From: an uncultured Lachnospiraceae bacterium
Lineage (GTDB): Bacteria > Bacillota > Clostridia > Lachnospirales > Lachnospiraceae
Direction of reading: 5' to 3'
NCBI GenBank assembly: GCA_910587935.1
Contig: CAJUNP010000014.1
Location: 1 to 64,000, forward strand
DNA length: 64,000 bases
This document shows, piece after piece, positions 32,354 through 41,041 of the stretch (positions within the stretch are counted from its first letter, which is position 1; each line of letters opens with the position of its first letter). The position numbers and the translations under genes were made by a program. The notes beneath the pieces are model-generated. The model worked only from the letters and a program-made list of their open reading frames with translations. It did no database searches and was not told the DNA's origin.

Positions 32354-33370
32354 ATGAAAAGGACAAAAAGAACAAAAAGAACAATTCTCAAAAAGAGCGC
32401 CTGCTGTGCCGGTATGTGCCTGCTGTTTGTAACATTGGGGGGATGCGGTTCAAGCGCCAAATTTGACGCCATGGAAACGACAAGTCCTTCTATTATGGAG
32501 GAGGCTAAAGACAGTTCTGCGGATTTTTCTTATGGGTACTATGAGAACGGCATGACGGACGAAGGAGAATATGCGGAGGAAGCGCCGGTGGAGCAGGAAG
32601 AAGCCACAGGCGCTGAGACGGGCGTTCCCGATACTACCAGAAAATTAATTAAAACGGTGGATATGAATGTGGAGACCCGGGATTTTGAGGGGCTGATCGG
32701 TCTTTTGGAAAAAAAGACCGGGGAACTGGGAGGATACATAGAGAATTCCAACGTCTATAACGGAAGCAGTTACCGGACCTATAAGGAAACACGTTATGCG
32801 TCTTTGGTTATCCGAATTCCGAAAAATGAACTGGACGGGTTTATTGAGGATGTAAAAGGCGCTTCCAATGTGGTTAACTGCAACCAGAGCGTACAGGATA
32901 TAACCCTTACATACGTGGATCTGGAAAGCCACAAAAAAGCTCTTGAAACGGAACAGAATCGTTTGCTGGAGCTTTTGGAGATGGCAGGAACGGTGGAGGA
33001 TATGATTACCGTTGAGAGCAGACTTTCGCAGGTACGCTACGAACTTGAAAGCATGACATCCAGACTGCGCTCCTATGACAATCAGATAGATTACAGCACC
33101 GTGCACATGGAGATCAGCGAAGTGGAAGAACTGACGCCGGTGAAAGAGGAGACATCATGGGAAAGAATGACCCACGGTTTTGCCGGCAGTGTAAAGGATG
33201 TGGGAAGAGACATCCGTGAATTTTTTATACGTCTGATTATTAACGTGCCTTATATTGTCGTATGGGTTATCATATTAGGCGCAGGCGCATTCCTTGTGAT
33301 CGCACTGGCGAGACACAGCATGAAGAAGAAAGTAAAGAAAACACCCGTGGAAAAAGAGACGGAAGAATAA
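32354..33370 (+). CDS. DUF4349 lipoprotein with C-terminal membrane segment
   Basis: The 338-residue protein has a basic N-terminus (KRTKRTKRT), a hydrophobic core and a lipobox LGGC near residue 33, so it is probably lipid-anchored. A DUF4349-type domain covers about 95-285, with a VDMNVETRDFE start, a VIRIPKNELDGF strand and a central coiled-coil (about 190-235). A membrane segment at about 295-315 and a lysine-rich tail follow. The function of DUF4349 is not known; the coiled coil plus membrane segment suggests an envelope role. GGGAGGG precedes the ATG. It is followed 15 bases later by era. Confidence 0.88.
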   Translation: MKRTKRTKRTILKKSACCAGMCLLFVTLGGCGSSAKFDAMETTSPSIMEEAKDSSADFSYGYYENGMTDEGEYAEEAPVEQEEATGAETGVPDTTRKLIKTVDMNVETRDFEGLIGLLEKKTGELGGYIENSNVYNGSSYRTYKETRYASLVIRIPKNELDGFIEDVKGASNVVNCNQSVQDITLTYVDLESHKKALETEQNRLLELLEMAGTVEDMITVESRLSQVRYELESMTSRLRSYDNQIDYSTVHMEISEVEELTPVKEETSWERMTHGFAGSVKDVGRDIREFFIRLIINVPYIVVWVIILGAGAFLVIALARHSMKKKVKKTPVEKETEE

Positions 33371-33385
33371 GAAAGGGACGGCTAC

Positions 33386-34288
33386 ATGAACCAGGCATAC
33401 AAATGCGGGTTTGTCAATTTGATTGGCAGACCGAACGTGGGGAAATCCACATTGATGAACCGGCTGATCGGACAAAAAATCGCGATCACGTCAAAGAAAC
33501 CGCAGACTACAAGAAACAGAATCCAGACGGTCTACACTTCACAGGAAGGACAGATAGTTTTTCTGGATACACCGGGAATTCACAAATCAAAAAACAAATT
33601 GGGCGATTATATGGTTCATGTAGCCGAACGGACCATTTCGGAGGTGGATGTGATTCTATGGCTGGTAGAGCCTACGGATTATATCGGGGCAGGTGAAAGA
33701 CACATCATTGAAACCTTAAAAAAAGCCAGGACGCCGGTTATATTGGTTATCAATAAAATTGATAAAACGACAAAAGAAGAGTTGCTGCGTTTTATAGACA
33801 TATACAGAAAAGAACTGGATTTTGCGGAGATCGTTCCGGTTTCCGCATTAAAAGGGGAGAATACCGCAGAATTAATCCGCTGTATTTTCCAATATCTTCC
33901 CTATGGGGAGGCTTTTTATGATGAAGATACCGTTACGGACCAGCCGGTGCGCCAGCTTGTGGCGGAGCTGATCCGGGAAAAAGCCCTCAGACTTCTGGAG
34001 GAAGAAATACCGCATGGGATCGCCGTCAGCGTAGAGCGCATGAAGTACCGCAAAGAGATCGTAGACATAGACGCCACGATTATCTGTGAGAGAGATTCCC
34101 ATAAAGGAATTATAATCGGAAAAGGCGGACAGATGCTGAAAAAAATCGGTACCGCGGCGCGCCGGGACATCGAGAATCTTGTGGAAATGCAATGCAATCT
34201 GCAGCTTTGGGTTAAGGTAAAAAAGGATTGGCGTGACAGTGATTATCTGATGAAAAACTTTGGATATAATCAGAAGGATACCGAATAA
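33386..34288 (+). CDS. era: GTPase Era
   Basis: The 300-residue protein has the GTPase motifs GRPNVGKST (G1), DTPGIH (G3) and NKID (G4), and a C-terminal KH domain with IIGKGGQMLKKIG. Era binds 16S rRNA and helps assemble the 30S subunit. The neighbourhood era-yqzL-recO is conserved in Bacillota and supports the call. GAAAGGGACGG precedes the ATG. Confidence 0.97.
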   Translation: MNQAYKCGFVNLIGRPNVGKSTLMNRLIGQKIAITSKKPQTTRNRIQTVYTSQEGQIVFLDTPGIHKSKNKLGDYMVHVAERTISEVDVILWLVEPTDYIGAGERHIIETLKKARTPVILVINKIDKTTKEELLRFIDIYRKELDFAEIVPVSALKGENTAELIRCIFQYLPYGEAFYDEDTVTDQPVRQLVAELIREKALRLLEEEIPHGIAVSVERMKYRKEIVDIDATIICERDSHKGIIIGKGGQMLKKIGTAARRDIENLVEMQCNLQLWVKVKKDWRDSDYLMKNFGYNQKDTE

Positions 34289-34343
34289 AAAAAGGAAGAA
34301 AAGCGAACCCTAACAGTATCGAAAATACAAATGGGGGCGCAGG

Positions 34344-34523
34344 ATGAAAGAATCAAATTACTGGAAACAATTTATAAGTACGGGAAGCATTAAAGATTAC
34401 TTAAGCTATCGGTTCGCATGTGCGGAAAGCGAAAAAAGGGATTTGGGAGAGAACTCTTATGCGGGAGTTTGTGATCGTAACAGGGATGGTTTTGAAGGCG
34501 GAGCCTATCGGGGAATACGATAA
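34344..34523 (+). CDS. Small YqzL-like protein
   Basis: The 59-codon frame begins with a segment (SNYWKQFISTGSIKDYL) that resembles YqzL, the small protein encoded between era and recO in Bacillus relatives. GGGGG at 34332-34336 lies just upstream. The last 20 or so codons overlap recO in another frame (65 bases). The function of YqzL is unknown. The tail is longer than in Bacillus YqzL and ends in a Gly/Arg-rich stretch. Position and N-terminal pattern are the main support. Confidence 0.7.
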   Translation: MKESNYWKQFISTGSIKDYLSYRFACAESEKRDLGENSYAGVCDRNRDGFEGGAYRGIR

Positions 34524-35109
34524 GCGCGTTGTTATACTGACAGGAGAAAGAGGGAAGATTTCTGCCTTTGCAAAAGGAGCCAGACGGCCGGGAAGCCGTC
34601 TGATGGCAGCAACCAACCCTTTTTCTTTTGGGCAGTTTAAACTGTATGAGGGCAGAAGTTCCTATAATATTTCCGAAGCTTACATCCGAAATTATTTTGA
34701 GGAACTGCGTGAAGATTATGTGGGAGCCTATTACGGATTGTATTTTTTGGAAACAGCAGATTATTATACAAGAGAAAATAACGATGAAATTATGATGTTA
34801 AAGCTGTTATATCAATCTTTAAAAGCTTTGTTACATAAGAAACTCCCCAATGAACTGGTTCGGTGCGTGTTTGAATTAAAGGCGGTTGCCGTAAACGGAG
34901 AATTTCCGGGAGCGCCCTCGGGAGACAATTTTCAGGATTCCACTCTGTATGCGGTTGATTTTATTGGGAAAGCTCCTATAGAAAAGCTGTATACGTTTCT
35001 GGTATCGGAGGAAGTGCTGGAAGAATTGCAGCATATTGCGGCGGATTTCTGCCGCAGATTTATAGACAGAAAACTGAAAAGTCTTGAAATATTAGAAAGT
35101 CTTTGTTGA
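34459..35109 (+). CDS. recO: DNA repair protein RecO
   Basis: This 216-residue protein starts with an OB fold (VTGMVLKAEPIGEYDKRVVILT, a recognisable RecO start, here cited in part) followed by the all-helical region. RecO loads RecA onto SSB-coated DNA together with RecR. Typical RecO proteins carry four cysteines in a zinc finger near residues 140-170; here that region (KAVAVNGEFPGAP) lacks the usual CxxC pairs, leaving only an isolated cysteine nearby. GGGAGA upstream supports the ATG at 34459. It overlaps yqzL. Confidence 0.9.
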   Translation: MREFVIVTGMVLKAEPIGEYDKRVVILTGERGKISAFAKGARRPGSRLMAATNPFSFGQFKLYEGRSSYNISEAYIRNYFEELREDYVGAYYGLYFLETADYYTRENNDEIMMLKLLYQSLKALLHKKLPNELVRCVFELKAVAVNGEFPGAPSGDNFQDSTLYAVDFIGKAPIEKLYTFLVSEEVLEELQHIAADFCRRFIDRKLKSLEILESLC

Positions 35110-35134
35110 AAAACCAGTTTAAGTCAGATATAAT
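35106..35134 (+). promoter_or_regulatory. Promoter of the lipoprotein-glyS-alaS genes
   Basis: TTGAAA (35106-35111) and TATAAT (35129-35134) are 17 bases apart. The -35 box overlaps the recO stop codon. Confidence 0.78.
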
Positions 35135-35141
35135 AAAGTCT

Positions 35142-35163
35142 AGCCGCAAAGCAGGCGGTTTTT
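35142..35163 (+). terminator. Hairpin with T run at the predicted transcript start
   Basis: A six-base stem (35142-35147 with 35155-35160) runs into TTTTT. It begins at the predicted transcription start of the downstream promoter, so it may terminate the recO transcript and also form the 5' end of the next mRNA. Confidence 0.5.
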
Positions 35164-35180
35164 ATAAGGAGACATACTAT

Positions 35181-35783
35181 ATGCGTAAATTATGGTTGGC
35201 ATTGCTGACACTTTCCATGCTTTTTTCCATGGCGGGATGCGGACGGGAACAGGCCGCGCCGGTAGCCGGGGTGACGGTCGAAAAAGACGGAACAATCACT
35301 TCCGTGCTTATGGATTCTTTTGAAAAGGAGTTTTATGATCTGGAAGATCTCCGGGATATGATACAGCTGGAAGCTGCCACGCACAATCAGGAGAAGGGCG
35401 GAGAACGGATCAGACTGGAAAGTCTGGAAATGAACGGAAGCAATTGCGTTGCGGTCATGAAATACCAGTCCTTTGAAGATTATGCGGAATATAACGAAGT
35501 TCCGTTTTTTTCAGGAACCGTAGAAGAAGCCGAAGACGCGGGCATTAACCTTTCCGTTACGTGGCTGCAGGCAGGAGGCAATGCGTCCATGCAATGGAAG
35601 GAAATTGAGGCGGCTCAGGATTACCGTCTGGTTGTCTGGTACGGGGACATGCCGACGGCAGTGCCGGGCAAAATCCGTTATTATTCCGATAACCTGACGC
35701 TGGCGGACGCCAAAAAGGCCAAACCGGCACAGAGTGATACGGCGGAAGGGGAGTCAGGACCTTTTTACGTAATATACAAATAA
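35181..35783 (+). CDS. Small lipoprotein of unknown function
   Basis: The 200-residue protein has a signal peptide (MRKLWLALLTLSMLFS) with a lipobox MAGC, so it is anchored on the outer face of the membrane. The rest is acidic; a segment near 55-115 resembles a short alpha/beta domain that I cannot name. AAGGAG upstream sets the ATG at 35181. It lies between recO and glyS and is transcribed from the promoter at 35106-35134; a link to tRNA charging is not apparent. Confidence 0.85.
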   Translation: MRKLWLALLTLSMLFSMAGCGREQAAPVAGVTVEKDGTITSVLMDSFEKEFYDLEDLRDMIQLEAATHNQEKGGERIRLESLEMNGSNCVAVMKYQSFEDYAEYNEVPFFSGTVEEAEDAGINLSVTWLQAGGNASMQWKEIEAAQDYRLVVWYGDMPTAVPGKIRYYSDNLTLADAKKAKPAQSDTAEGESGPFYVIYK

Positions 35784-35804
35784 ATGAGGAAGAGGAGTTT
35801 TCAT

Positions 35805-37193
35805 ATGGAAAAGACAATGGACAAAATTGTTGCGTTAGCAAAGGCAAGAGGATTTGTATATCCCGGTTCCGAGATTTACGGCGGATTGGCGAACACCTGG
35901 GATTACGGGAATCTTGGCGTAGAACTTAAGAATAATGTTAAAAAGGCGTGGTGGCAGAAGTTCATTATGGAGAATCCCTATAATGTGGGCGTAGACTGCG
36001 CTATTTTAATGAATCCCCAGACCTGGGTTGCCAGCGGACATCTGGGAGGATTTTCCGATCCCCTGATGGACTGCCGGGAGTGCCATGAGCGTTTCCGCGC
36101 GGATAAGATTATTGAAGATTTTGCGGCCGAAAAAGGCATTGCTTTAGACGGAAGCATCGACGGCTGGACCCAGGAGAAAATGAAGCGGTTTATAGATGAA
36201 CACCAGGTTCCCTGTCCTACCTGCGGAAAACATAATTTTACGGATATCCGCCAGTTTAATCTAATGTTTAAGACCTTCCAGGGAGTTACGGAAGACGCGA
36301 AAAATACCGTATATTTAAGACCGGAGACTGCGCAGGGAATTTTCGTTAATTTTAAAAACGTACAGAGAACCTCCCGTAAGAAGATTCCCTTCGGAATCGG
36401 CCAGATCGGGAAATCTTTCAGAAATGAGATTACACCCGGCAACTTTACGTTCCGCACCAGAGAATTTGAGCAGATGGAACTGGAATTTTTCTGCGAACCG
36501 GATACGGATCTGGAGTGGTTTGCTTACTGGAAGTCCTTCTGTATTAACTGGCTTAAGACACTTGGCATGAAAGAAGAAGAAATGCGCGTCAGGGACCATG
36601 ATAAAGAAGAACTGTCGTTTTATTCCAAAGCGACTACGGACATCGAATTTTTATTCCCCTTCGGCTGGGGAGAGCTGTGGGGAATTGCAGACCGTACCGA
36701 TTACGATCTGACGCAGCATCAGAATGTTTCCGGCGAAGATTTAAGTTATTTTGACGACGGAAAAAATGAACGATACGTTCCTTATGTAATTGAACCGTCT
36801 CTGGGAGCCGACCGGGTGGTGCTGGCGTTTCTTTGCGCGGCTTATGACGAAGAGGAGATCGGAGAAGGGGACGTTCGTACCGTTCTTCATTTCCATCCCG
36901 CGCTTGCTCCTGTTAAAATCGGGGTTCTGCCTCTTTCCAAAAAGTTAAACGAAGGGGCGGAGAAGATCTTTACGGAGTTATCCAAAAAATATAACTGTGA
37001 ATTTGACGACAGAGGAAATATCGGAAAAAGATACCGCCGTCAGGATGAGATCGGCACGCCGTTTTGTATTACATATGATTTTGAATCGGAGAACGACGGC
37101 TGCGTAACGGTGCGTTTCCGTGATTCCATGGAGCAGGAGCGTGTGGAAATTGCAAAACTGGACGCATACTTCGCGGATAAATTTACTTTTTAA
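35805..37193 (+). CDS. glyS: Glycine--tRNA ligase (alpha2 type)
   Basis: The 462-residue class II synthetase has the alpha2 GlyRS signatures: KARGFVYPGSEIYGG at the N-terminus, zinc-type cysteines (CRECHERF, CPTCGKHNF), motif 2 with FRNEITPG and TREFEQME, motif 3 with GADRV, and a C-terminal anticodon-binding domain (from about 365). It charges tRNA-Gly. GAGGAG precedes the ATG at 35805. No T-box leader is seen upstream, which is notable for a Clostridial synthetase gene. Confidence 0.96.
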   Translation: MEKTMDKIVALAKARGFVYPGSEIYGGLANTWDYGNLGVELKNNVKKAWWQKFIMENPYNVGVDCAILMNPQTWVASGHLGGFSDPLMDCRECHERFRADKIIEDFAAEKGIALDGSIDGWTQEKMKRFIDEHQVPCPTCGKHNFTDIRQFNLMFKTFQGVTEDAKNTVYLRPETAQGIFVNFKNVQRTSRKKIPFGIGQIGKSFRNEITPGNFTFRTREFEQMELEFFCEPDTDLEWFAYWKSFCINWLKTLGMKEEEMRVRDHDKEELSFYSKATTDIEFLFPFGWGELWGIADRTDYDLTQHQNVSGEDLSYFDDGKNERYVPYVIEPSLGADRVVLAFLCAAYDEEEIGEGDVRTVLHFHPALAPVKIGVLPLSKKLNEGAEKIFTELSKKYNCEFDDRGNIGKRYRRQDEIGTPFCITYDFESENDGCVTVRFRDSMEQERVEIAKLDAYFADKFTF

Positions 37194-37212
37194 TTGAGCT
37201 GGAGGAACTGCC

Positions 37213-39867
37213 ATGAAACCGTATGGTGTGAATGAATTAAGAAAAATGTTTTTGGAATTCTTTGAGAGCAAGGAACATCTTGCCATGAAGAGTTTTTCGC
37301 TGGTGCCCCATAATGATAACAGCCTTTTGCTGATTAACTCCGGTATGGCGCCTTTGAAACCGTATTTTACCGGTCAGGAGATTCCGCCCAGAAGAAGGGT
37401 GACAACCTGCCAGAAGTGTGTCCGCACCGGCGATATTGAAAATGTGGGCAAGACGGCAAGACATCTGACCTTTTTTGAAATGCTCGGCAACTTTTCTTTC
37501 GGCGACTATTTTAAGCGGGAGGCGATTGCCTGGAGCTGGGAATTTTTAACGAAAGTTGTGGGGATGGAAGAAGAACGGCTTTATCCTTCCATTTACTGTG
37601 AGGACGAAGAGGCTTTTTCGATCTGGACGAATGAGATCGGCGTTCCGGCGGAAAAAATTACCCGTTTTTACCGGGACGAAAACGGCAAATGCGATAACTT
37701 CTGGGAACATGGCGCGGGTCCCTGCGGTCCCTGTTCCGAAATTTATTATGACAGAGGCGTAAAATACGGCTGCGGGAAGCCCGACTGCAAGGTGGGCTGT
37801 GACTGCGATCGTTTTATGGAAGTGTGGAATAACGTATTTACGCAGTTTGACGGAGACGGTTTCGGCCATTATACGGAATTGAAACAGAAAAACATTGATA
37901 CAGGCATGGGACTGGAGCGCCTGGCCGTTGTCGTGCAGGATGTGGATTCCGTATTCGACGTGGATACCATGAAGGCCATCCGCGACCGGATTTGCGGGCT
38001 GGCAGGCGTGGAATATCAGGCGGATGAGGCGAAGGATGTATCCATCCGTTTGATTACGGATCATATACGGTCTTCGACTTTTATGATCAGCGACGGAATT
38101 ATGCCGTCCAACGAAGGCAGGGGATACGTATTAAGACGATTGATCCGGCGCGCCGCAAGACATGGAAGACTTCTGGGAATTGAGGGCGGATTTCTTGCAA
38201 AACTGGCGGAAACGGTAATCAGCGAGTCAAAAGACGGATATCCGGAGCTGGAAGAAAAGAGAGATTTCATTTTAAATGTCCTGGCTCAGGAAGAAGACAA
38301 ATTTGACAAGACCATAGACCAGGGACTTACCATCTTAAATGAGATGGAAGAGAAAATGGAAAAGCAGGGAAGCAGGGAGCTTTCCGGCGAAGATGCGTTT
38401 AAGTTGTATGATACGTACGGATTCCCTGCGGATCTGACACAGGAGATTCTGGCAGAAAAAGGATTTGCCTTTGATCAGGCGGGGTTTGACGCCGCTATGA
38501 AACAGCAGCGTGAAAAGGCAAGAAAAGCACGTAAGGCGACGAATTACATGGGAGCCGACGTGACGGTTTACGAATCCATCGATCCTTCCGTAACTACGGA
38601 GTTTGTAGGATATGACAGACTGGAACATACGTCCGTGATTACCGTTCTTACGACCGGGGAAGAGCTGGCGGACGCATTGACGGACGGACAGGCCGGTACG
38701 GTTTTTGTGGAGGAGACTCCCTTTTATGCCACGATGGGCGGACAGAATGCGGATGTGGGAGTGATTGTCTGCGGTGAGAATGAGTTTCGTGTAGAAGATA
38801 CGGTGAAGCTGTTAGGCGGCAAGGTTGCGCATATCGGTAAGGTAACCAAAGGAATGTTTAAGGTAAAAGATACCGTAACGTTAAAGGTAGATGCGAAAAA
38901 GCGTCTTGCCACCTGTAAGAATCACAGTGCAACCCACCTTCTGCAAAAAGCGTTAAGGACCGTGCTGGGCACCCATGTGGAGCAGGCGGGTTCCTATGTG
39001 GACGGCGAAAGACTGCGTTTCGATTTCAGTCATTTCACTGCTGTGACGCCAGAAGAGCTGGTACGGGTGGAAAGCCTTGTAAACGAAAAAATCCAGGAGG
39101 CAATTCCTGTTACGACGCAGGTTATGGGTATTGAGGAAGCCAAAAAATCCGGCGCTATGGCGCTGTTCGGGGAAAAGTACGGAGAAAATGTCCGCGTTGT
39201 TTCCATGGGTGATTTTTCCACGGAACTTTGCGGCGGTACGCATGTGGGCAATACCGGCGCGATCACAACTTTTAAGATCCTTTCCGAGAGCGGTGTGGCT
39301 GCAGGCGTAAGAAGGATTGAAGCGCTGACCGGAAACGGTGTGTTTGCATATTATGAAAAGCTGGAAGAGGAGATCGGGCAGGTTTCCAGAATTATGAAGA
39401 CCACGCCGGATTCGCTTACCGAGAAATGTGAACATCTGATGGCGGAACTGAAGGCGCTGCAAAGCGAGAACGAAGCTTTAAAGAGCAAAGCGGCAAAGGA
39501 AGCGCTGGGAGACGTCATGGACCAGGTCGCTTTGGTGAAAGGCGTGAAACTTCTGGCTGCCAGCGTAGACGGTGTGGATATGAACGGCCTGCGTGAATTG
39601 GGCGACCAGCTGAAAGATAAACTCGGCGAGGGCGTAGTGGTTCTTGCTTCCGGACAGGACGGTAAGGTCAATCTGGTTGCAATGGCTACGCAAGAAGCCA
39701 TGAAAAAGGGCGCCCATGCCGGCAATCTGATTAAAGGAATCGCTTCCTTTGTGGGAGGCGGAGGCGGAGGCCGTCCGAATATGGCGCAGGCAGGAGGTAA
39801 AAATCCCGCCGGAATACCGGAAGCCATGAAAGAAGCGGCAGCGGTTTTGGAAGGTCAGCTTGTTTGA
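37213..39867 (+). CDS. alaS: Alanine--tRNA ligase
   Basis: At 884 residues this matches a full AlaRS. The catalytic domain begins with the LVPHNDNSLLLINSGM segment and CVRTGDIENVG. A helical tRNA-recognition region, the editing domain (HSATHLLQKAL and CGGTHVGNTG motifs holding zinc ligands) and the C-Ala domain (about 720-884, with GGGGGGRPNMAQAGG) follow. It charges tRNA-Ala and clears mischarged Ser or Gly. It starts 20 bases after glyS with GGAGGA, so the two are cotranscribed. No strong terminator follows; a seven-base AT-rich stem at 39890-39908 lacks a T run. Confidence 0.97.
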   Translation: MKPYGVNELRKMFLEFFESKEHLAMKSFSLVPHNDNSLLLINSGMAPLKPYFTGQEIPPRRRVTTCQKCVRTGDIENVGKTARHLTFFEMLGNFSFGDYFKREAIAWSWEFLTKVVGMEEERLYPSIYCEDEEAFSIWTNEIGVPAEKITRFYRDENGKCDNFWEHGAGPCGPCSEIYYDRGVKYGCGKPDCKVGCDCDRFMEVWNNVFTQFDGDGFGHYTELKQKNIDTGMGLERLAVVVQDVDSVFDVDTMKAIRDRICGLAGVEYQADEAKDVSIRLITDHIRSSTFMISDGIMPSNEGRGYVLRRLIRRAARHGRLLGIEGGFLAKLAETVISESKDGYPELEEKRDFILNVLAQEEDKFDKTIDQGLTILNEMEEKMEKQGSRELSGEDAFKLYDTYGFPADLTQEILAEKGFAFDQAGFDAAMKQQREKARKARKATNYMGADVTVYESIDPSVTTEFVGYDRLEHTSVITVLTTGEELADALTDGQAGTVFVEETPFYATMGGQNADVGVIVCGENEFRVEDTVKLLGGKVAHIGKVTKGMFKVKDTVTLKVDAKKRLATCKNHSATHLLQKALRTVLGTHVEQAGSYVDGERLRFDFSHFTAVTPEELVRVESLVNEKIQEAIPVTTQVMGIEEAKKSGAMALFGEKYGENVRVVSMGDFSTELCGGTHVGNTGAITTFKILSESGVAAGVRRIEALTGNGVFAYYEKLEEEIGQVSRIMKTTPDSLTEKCEHLMAELKALQSENEALKSKAAKEALGDVMDQVALVKGVKLLAASVDGVDMNGLRELGDQLKDKLGEGVVVLASGQDGKVNLVAMATQEAMKKGAHAGNLIKGIASFVGGGGGGRPNMAQAGGKNPAGIPEAMKEAAAVLEGQLV

Positions 39868-39949
39868 CGGGTTTTTAGACCGGATACATCATAATCTTCA
39901 TGATTATGTGAAATTTTGTCAAAAGAAGAAAAAAGTAGATAAAAAACAG

Positions 39950-39977
39950 TTGACGAGCGATAATTTTATGATATAAT
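39950..39977 (+). promoter_or_regulatory. Promoter of rpsU
   Basis: TTGACG (39950-39955) and TATAAT (39972-39977) are 16 bases apart, and TGA precedes the -10 (extended -10). A small ATGCG/CGCAT hairpin (39989-39993 with 40008-40012) begins a few bases after the predicted start. Confidence 0.8.
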
Positions 39978-40067
39978 AATACTTGTGCATGCGGTTTTTT
40001 ACTGCTACGCATAATTAACCCAATCAGTCAAGTTACTTGGAAGGGACTGAAGGGAGGTCAGGTGTAC

Positions 40068-40244
40068 ATGTCAAACGTAATCGTAAAAGAGAACGAGACT
40101 TTGGATAGCGCTTTACGTCGTTTTAAAAGAAGCTGTGCTAAGGCAGGAATTCAGCAGGAGATTCGTAAGAGAGAGCATTACGAAAAGCCAAGCGTAAAAC
40201 GTAAGAAAAAATCTGAAGCGGCAAGAAAACGTAAATATAACTAA
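40068..40244 (+). CDS. rpsU: 30S ribosomal protein S21
   Basis: The 58-residue basic protein has the S21 pattern ENETLDSALRRFKR and a lysine/arginine-rich tail (VKRKKKSEAARKRK). S21 joins the 30S platform near the 16S 3' end. The ATG at 40068 follows GGGAGG at 40052-40057; a GTG at 40062 is too close. A terminator follows directly at 40252-40284. Confidence 0.97.
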   Translation: MSNVIVKENETLDSALRRFKRSCAKAGIQQEIRKREHYEKPSVKRKKKSEAARKRKYN

Positions 40245-40251
40245 ACATAAT

Positions 40252-40284
40252 AAAGTCCTTGGCCAGATGACCGGGGACTTTTTA
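40252..40284 (+). terminator. Intrinsic terminator after rpsU
   Basis: An eleven-base stem (40252-40262 with 40271-40281, two G-T pairs) and an eight-base loop end in a T run. Confidence 0.85.
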
Positions 40285-40306
40285 TGATTTATAAGGAGAA
40301 ACATAT

Positions 40307-40891
40307 ATGTGGACGAAAGAATTTTTCGGAATGGATGTGTATCATATTGTTACGGCCTTTTTTGTCTATAGCGTTCTTGGATGGCTGGTGGAATCAATTT
40401 ATATGTCCTTTTGCAACCGGAAATTAACGAACAGAGGTTTTGCAAAAGGTCCGTTTTGCCCGATTTATGGTTTTGGGGCCGTGATCGGTTATATTGTTTT
40501 GCATCCCTTAAAGGGTAACGTAGTCTTGTTATATTTTACGGGAGCGATTCTTGCCACCGTATTTGAATATCTGGTCGGCCTTGCCATGAAGAAAATTTTC
40601 GGCATTGTCTGGTGGGATTATAACAATAAGCCCTTCAATTATAAAGGGATGATTTGTCTGGAAAGTACGGTTGCATGGGGATTTTACGCGATTATTATTG
40701 TCTTTTTCCTGCACAAGGCAGTTCTTTCGCTGATTGACAGTCATCAGGTGCTGTTTAATCGGAATCTGATTCTGGTTTTATACGGCCTGGTTGCCATCGA
40801 TTATGTTTTTCAGATTTGCCGTGCGCTTAATATTGATCTTAAGGAAAAGATAGAAGATAAGTACATGGCGATTAAAGCCAGATGGTATTAA
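40307..40891 (+). CDS. Multispanning membrane protein, putative type IV ABC-transporter permease family
   Basis: The 194-residue protein has about five hydrophobic segments and the pattern of the CmpB-like family (VYSVLGWLVESIYMS at the N-terminus, NRGFAKGPFCPIYGFG, WWDYNNKPFNYKGMICL). The family has been named putative ABC-transporter type IV, but biochemical evidence is thin and no ATPase gene is adjacent. AAGGAG precedes the ATG. It follows the rpsU terminator by 22 bases, so it either relies on read-through or has a promoter I could not identify. Confidence 0.85.
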   Translation: MWTKEFFGMDVYHIVTAFFVYSVLGWLVESIYMSFCNRKLTNRGFAKGPFCPIYGFGAVIGYIVLHPLKGNVVLLYFTGAILATVFEYLVGLAMKKIFGIVWWDYNNKPFNYKGMICLESTVAWGFYAIIIVFFLHKAVLSLIDSHQVLFNRNLILVLYGLVAIDYVFQICRALNIDLKEKIEDKYMAIKARWY

Positions 40892-40921
40892 AGGTACGGT
40901 CATTTTAAGATATCTTAAAGA

Positions 40922-40966
40922 AGGGAAAGCAGTCGTGGGAAGCGGTTTCTTACGGCTTCTTTCCCT
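40922..40966 (+). terminator. Weak terminator-like inverted repeat
   Basis: AGGGAAAG (40922-40929) pairs with 40959-40966 and further imperfect pairing lies inside, but the T run is poor. Confidence 0.4.
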
Positions 40967-41041
40967 AAATTATTTAACATATTTATCCCCTTCGCAGTCA
41001 TACTATAATAATAATAAAAATAGTTGTGGTGAGGGAACGGT

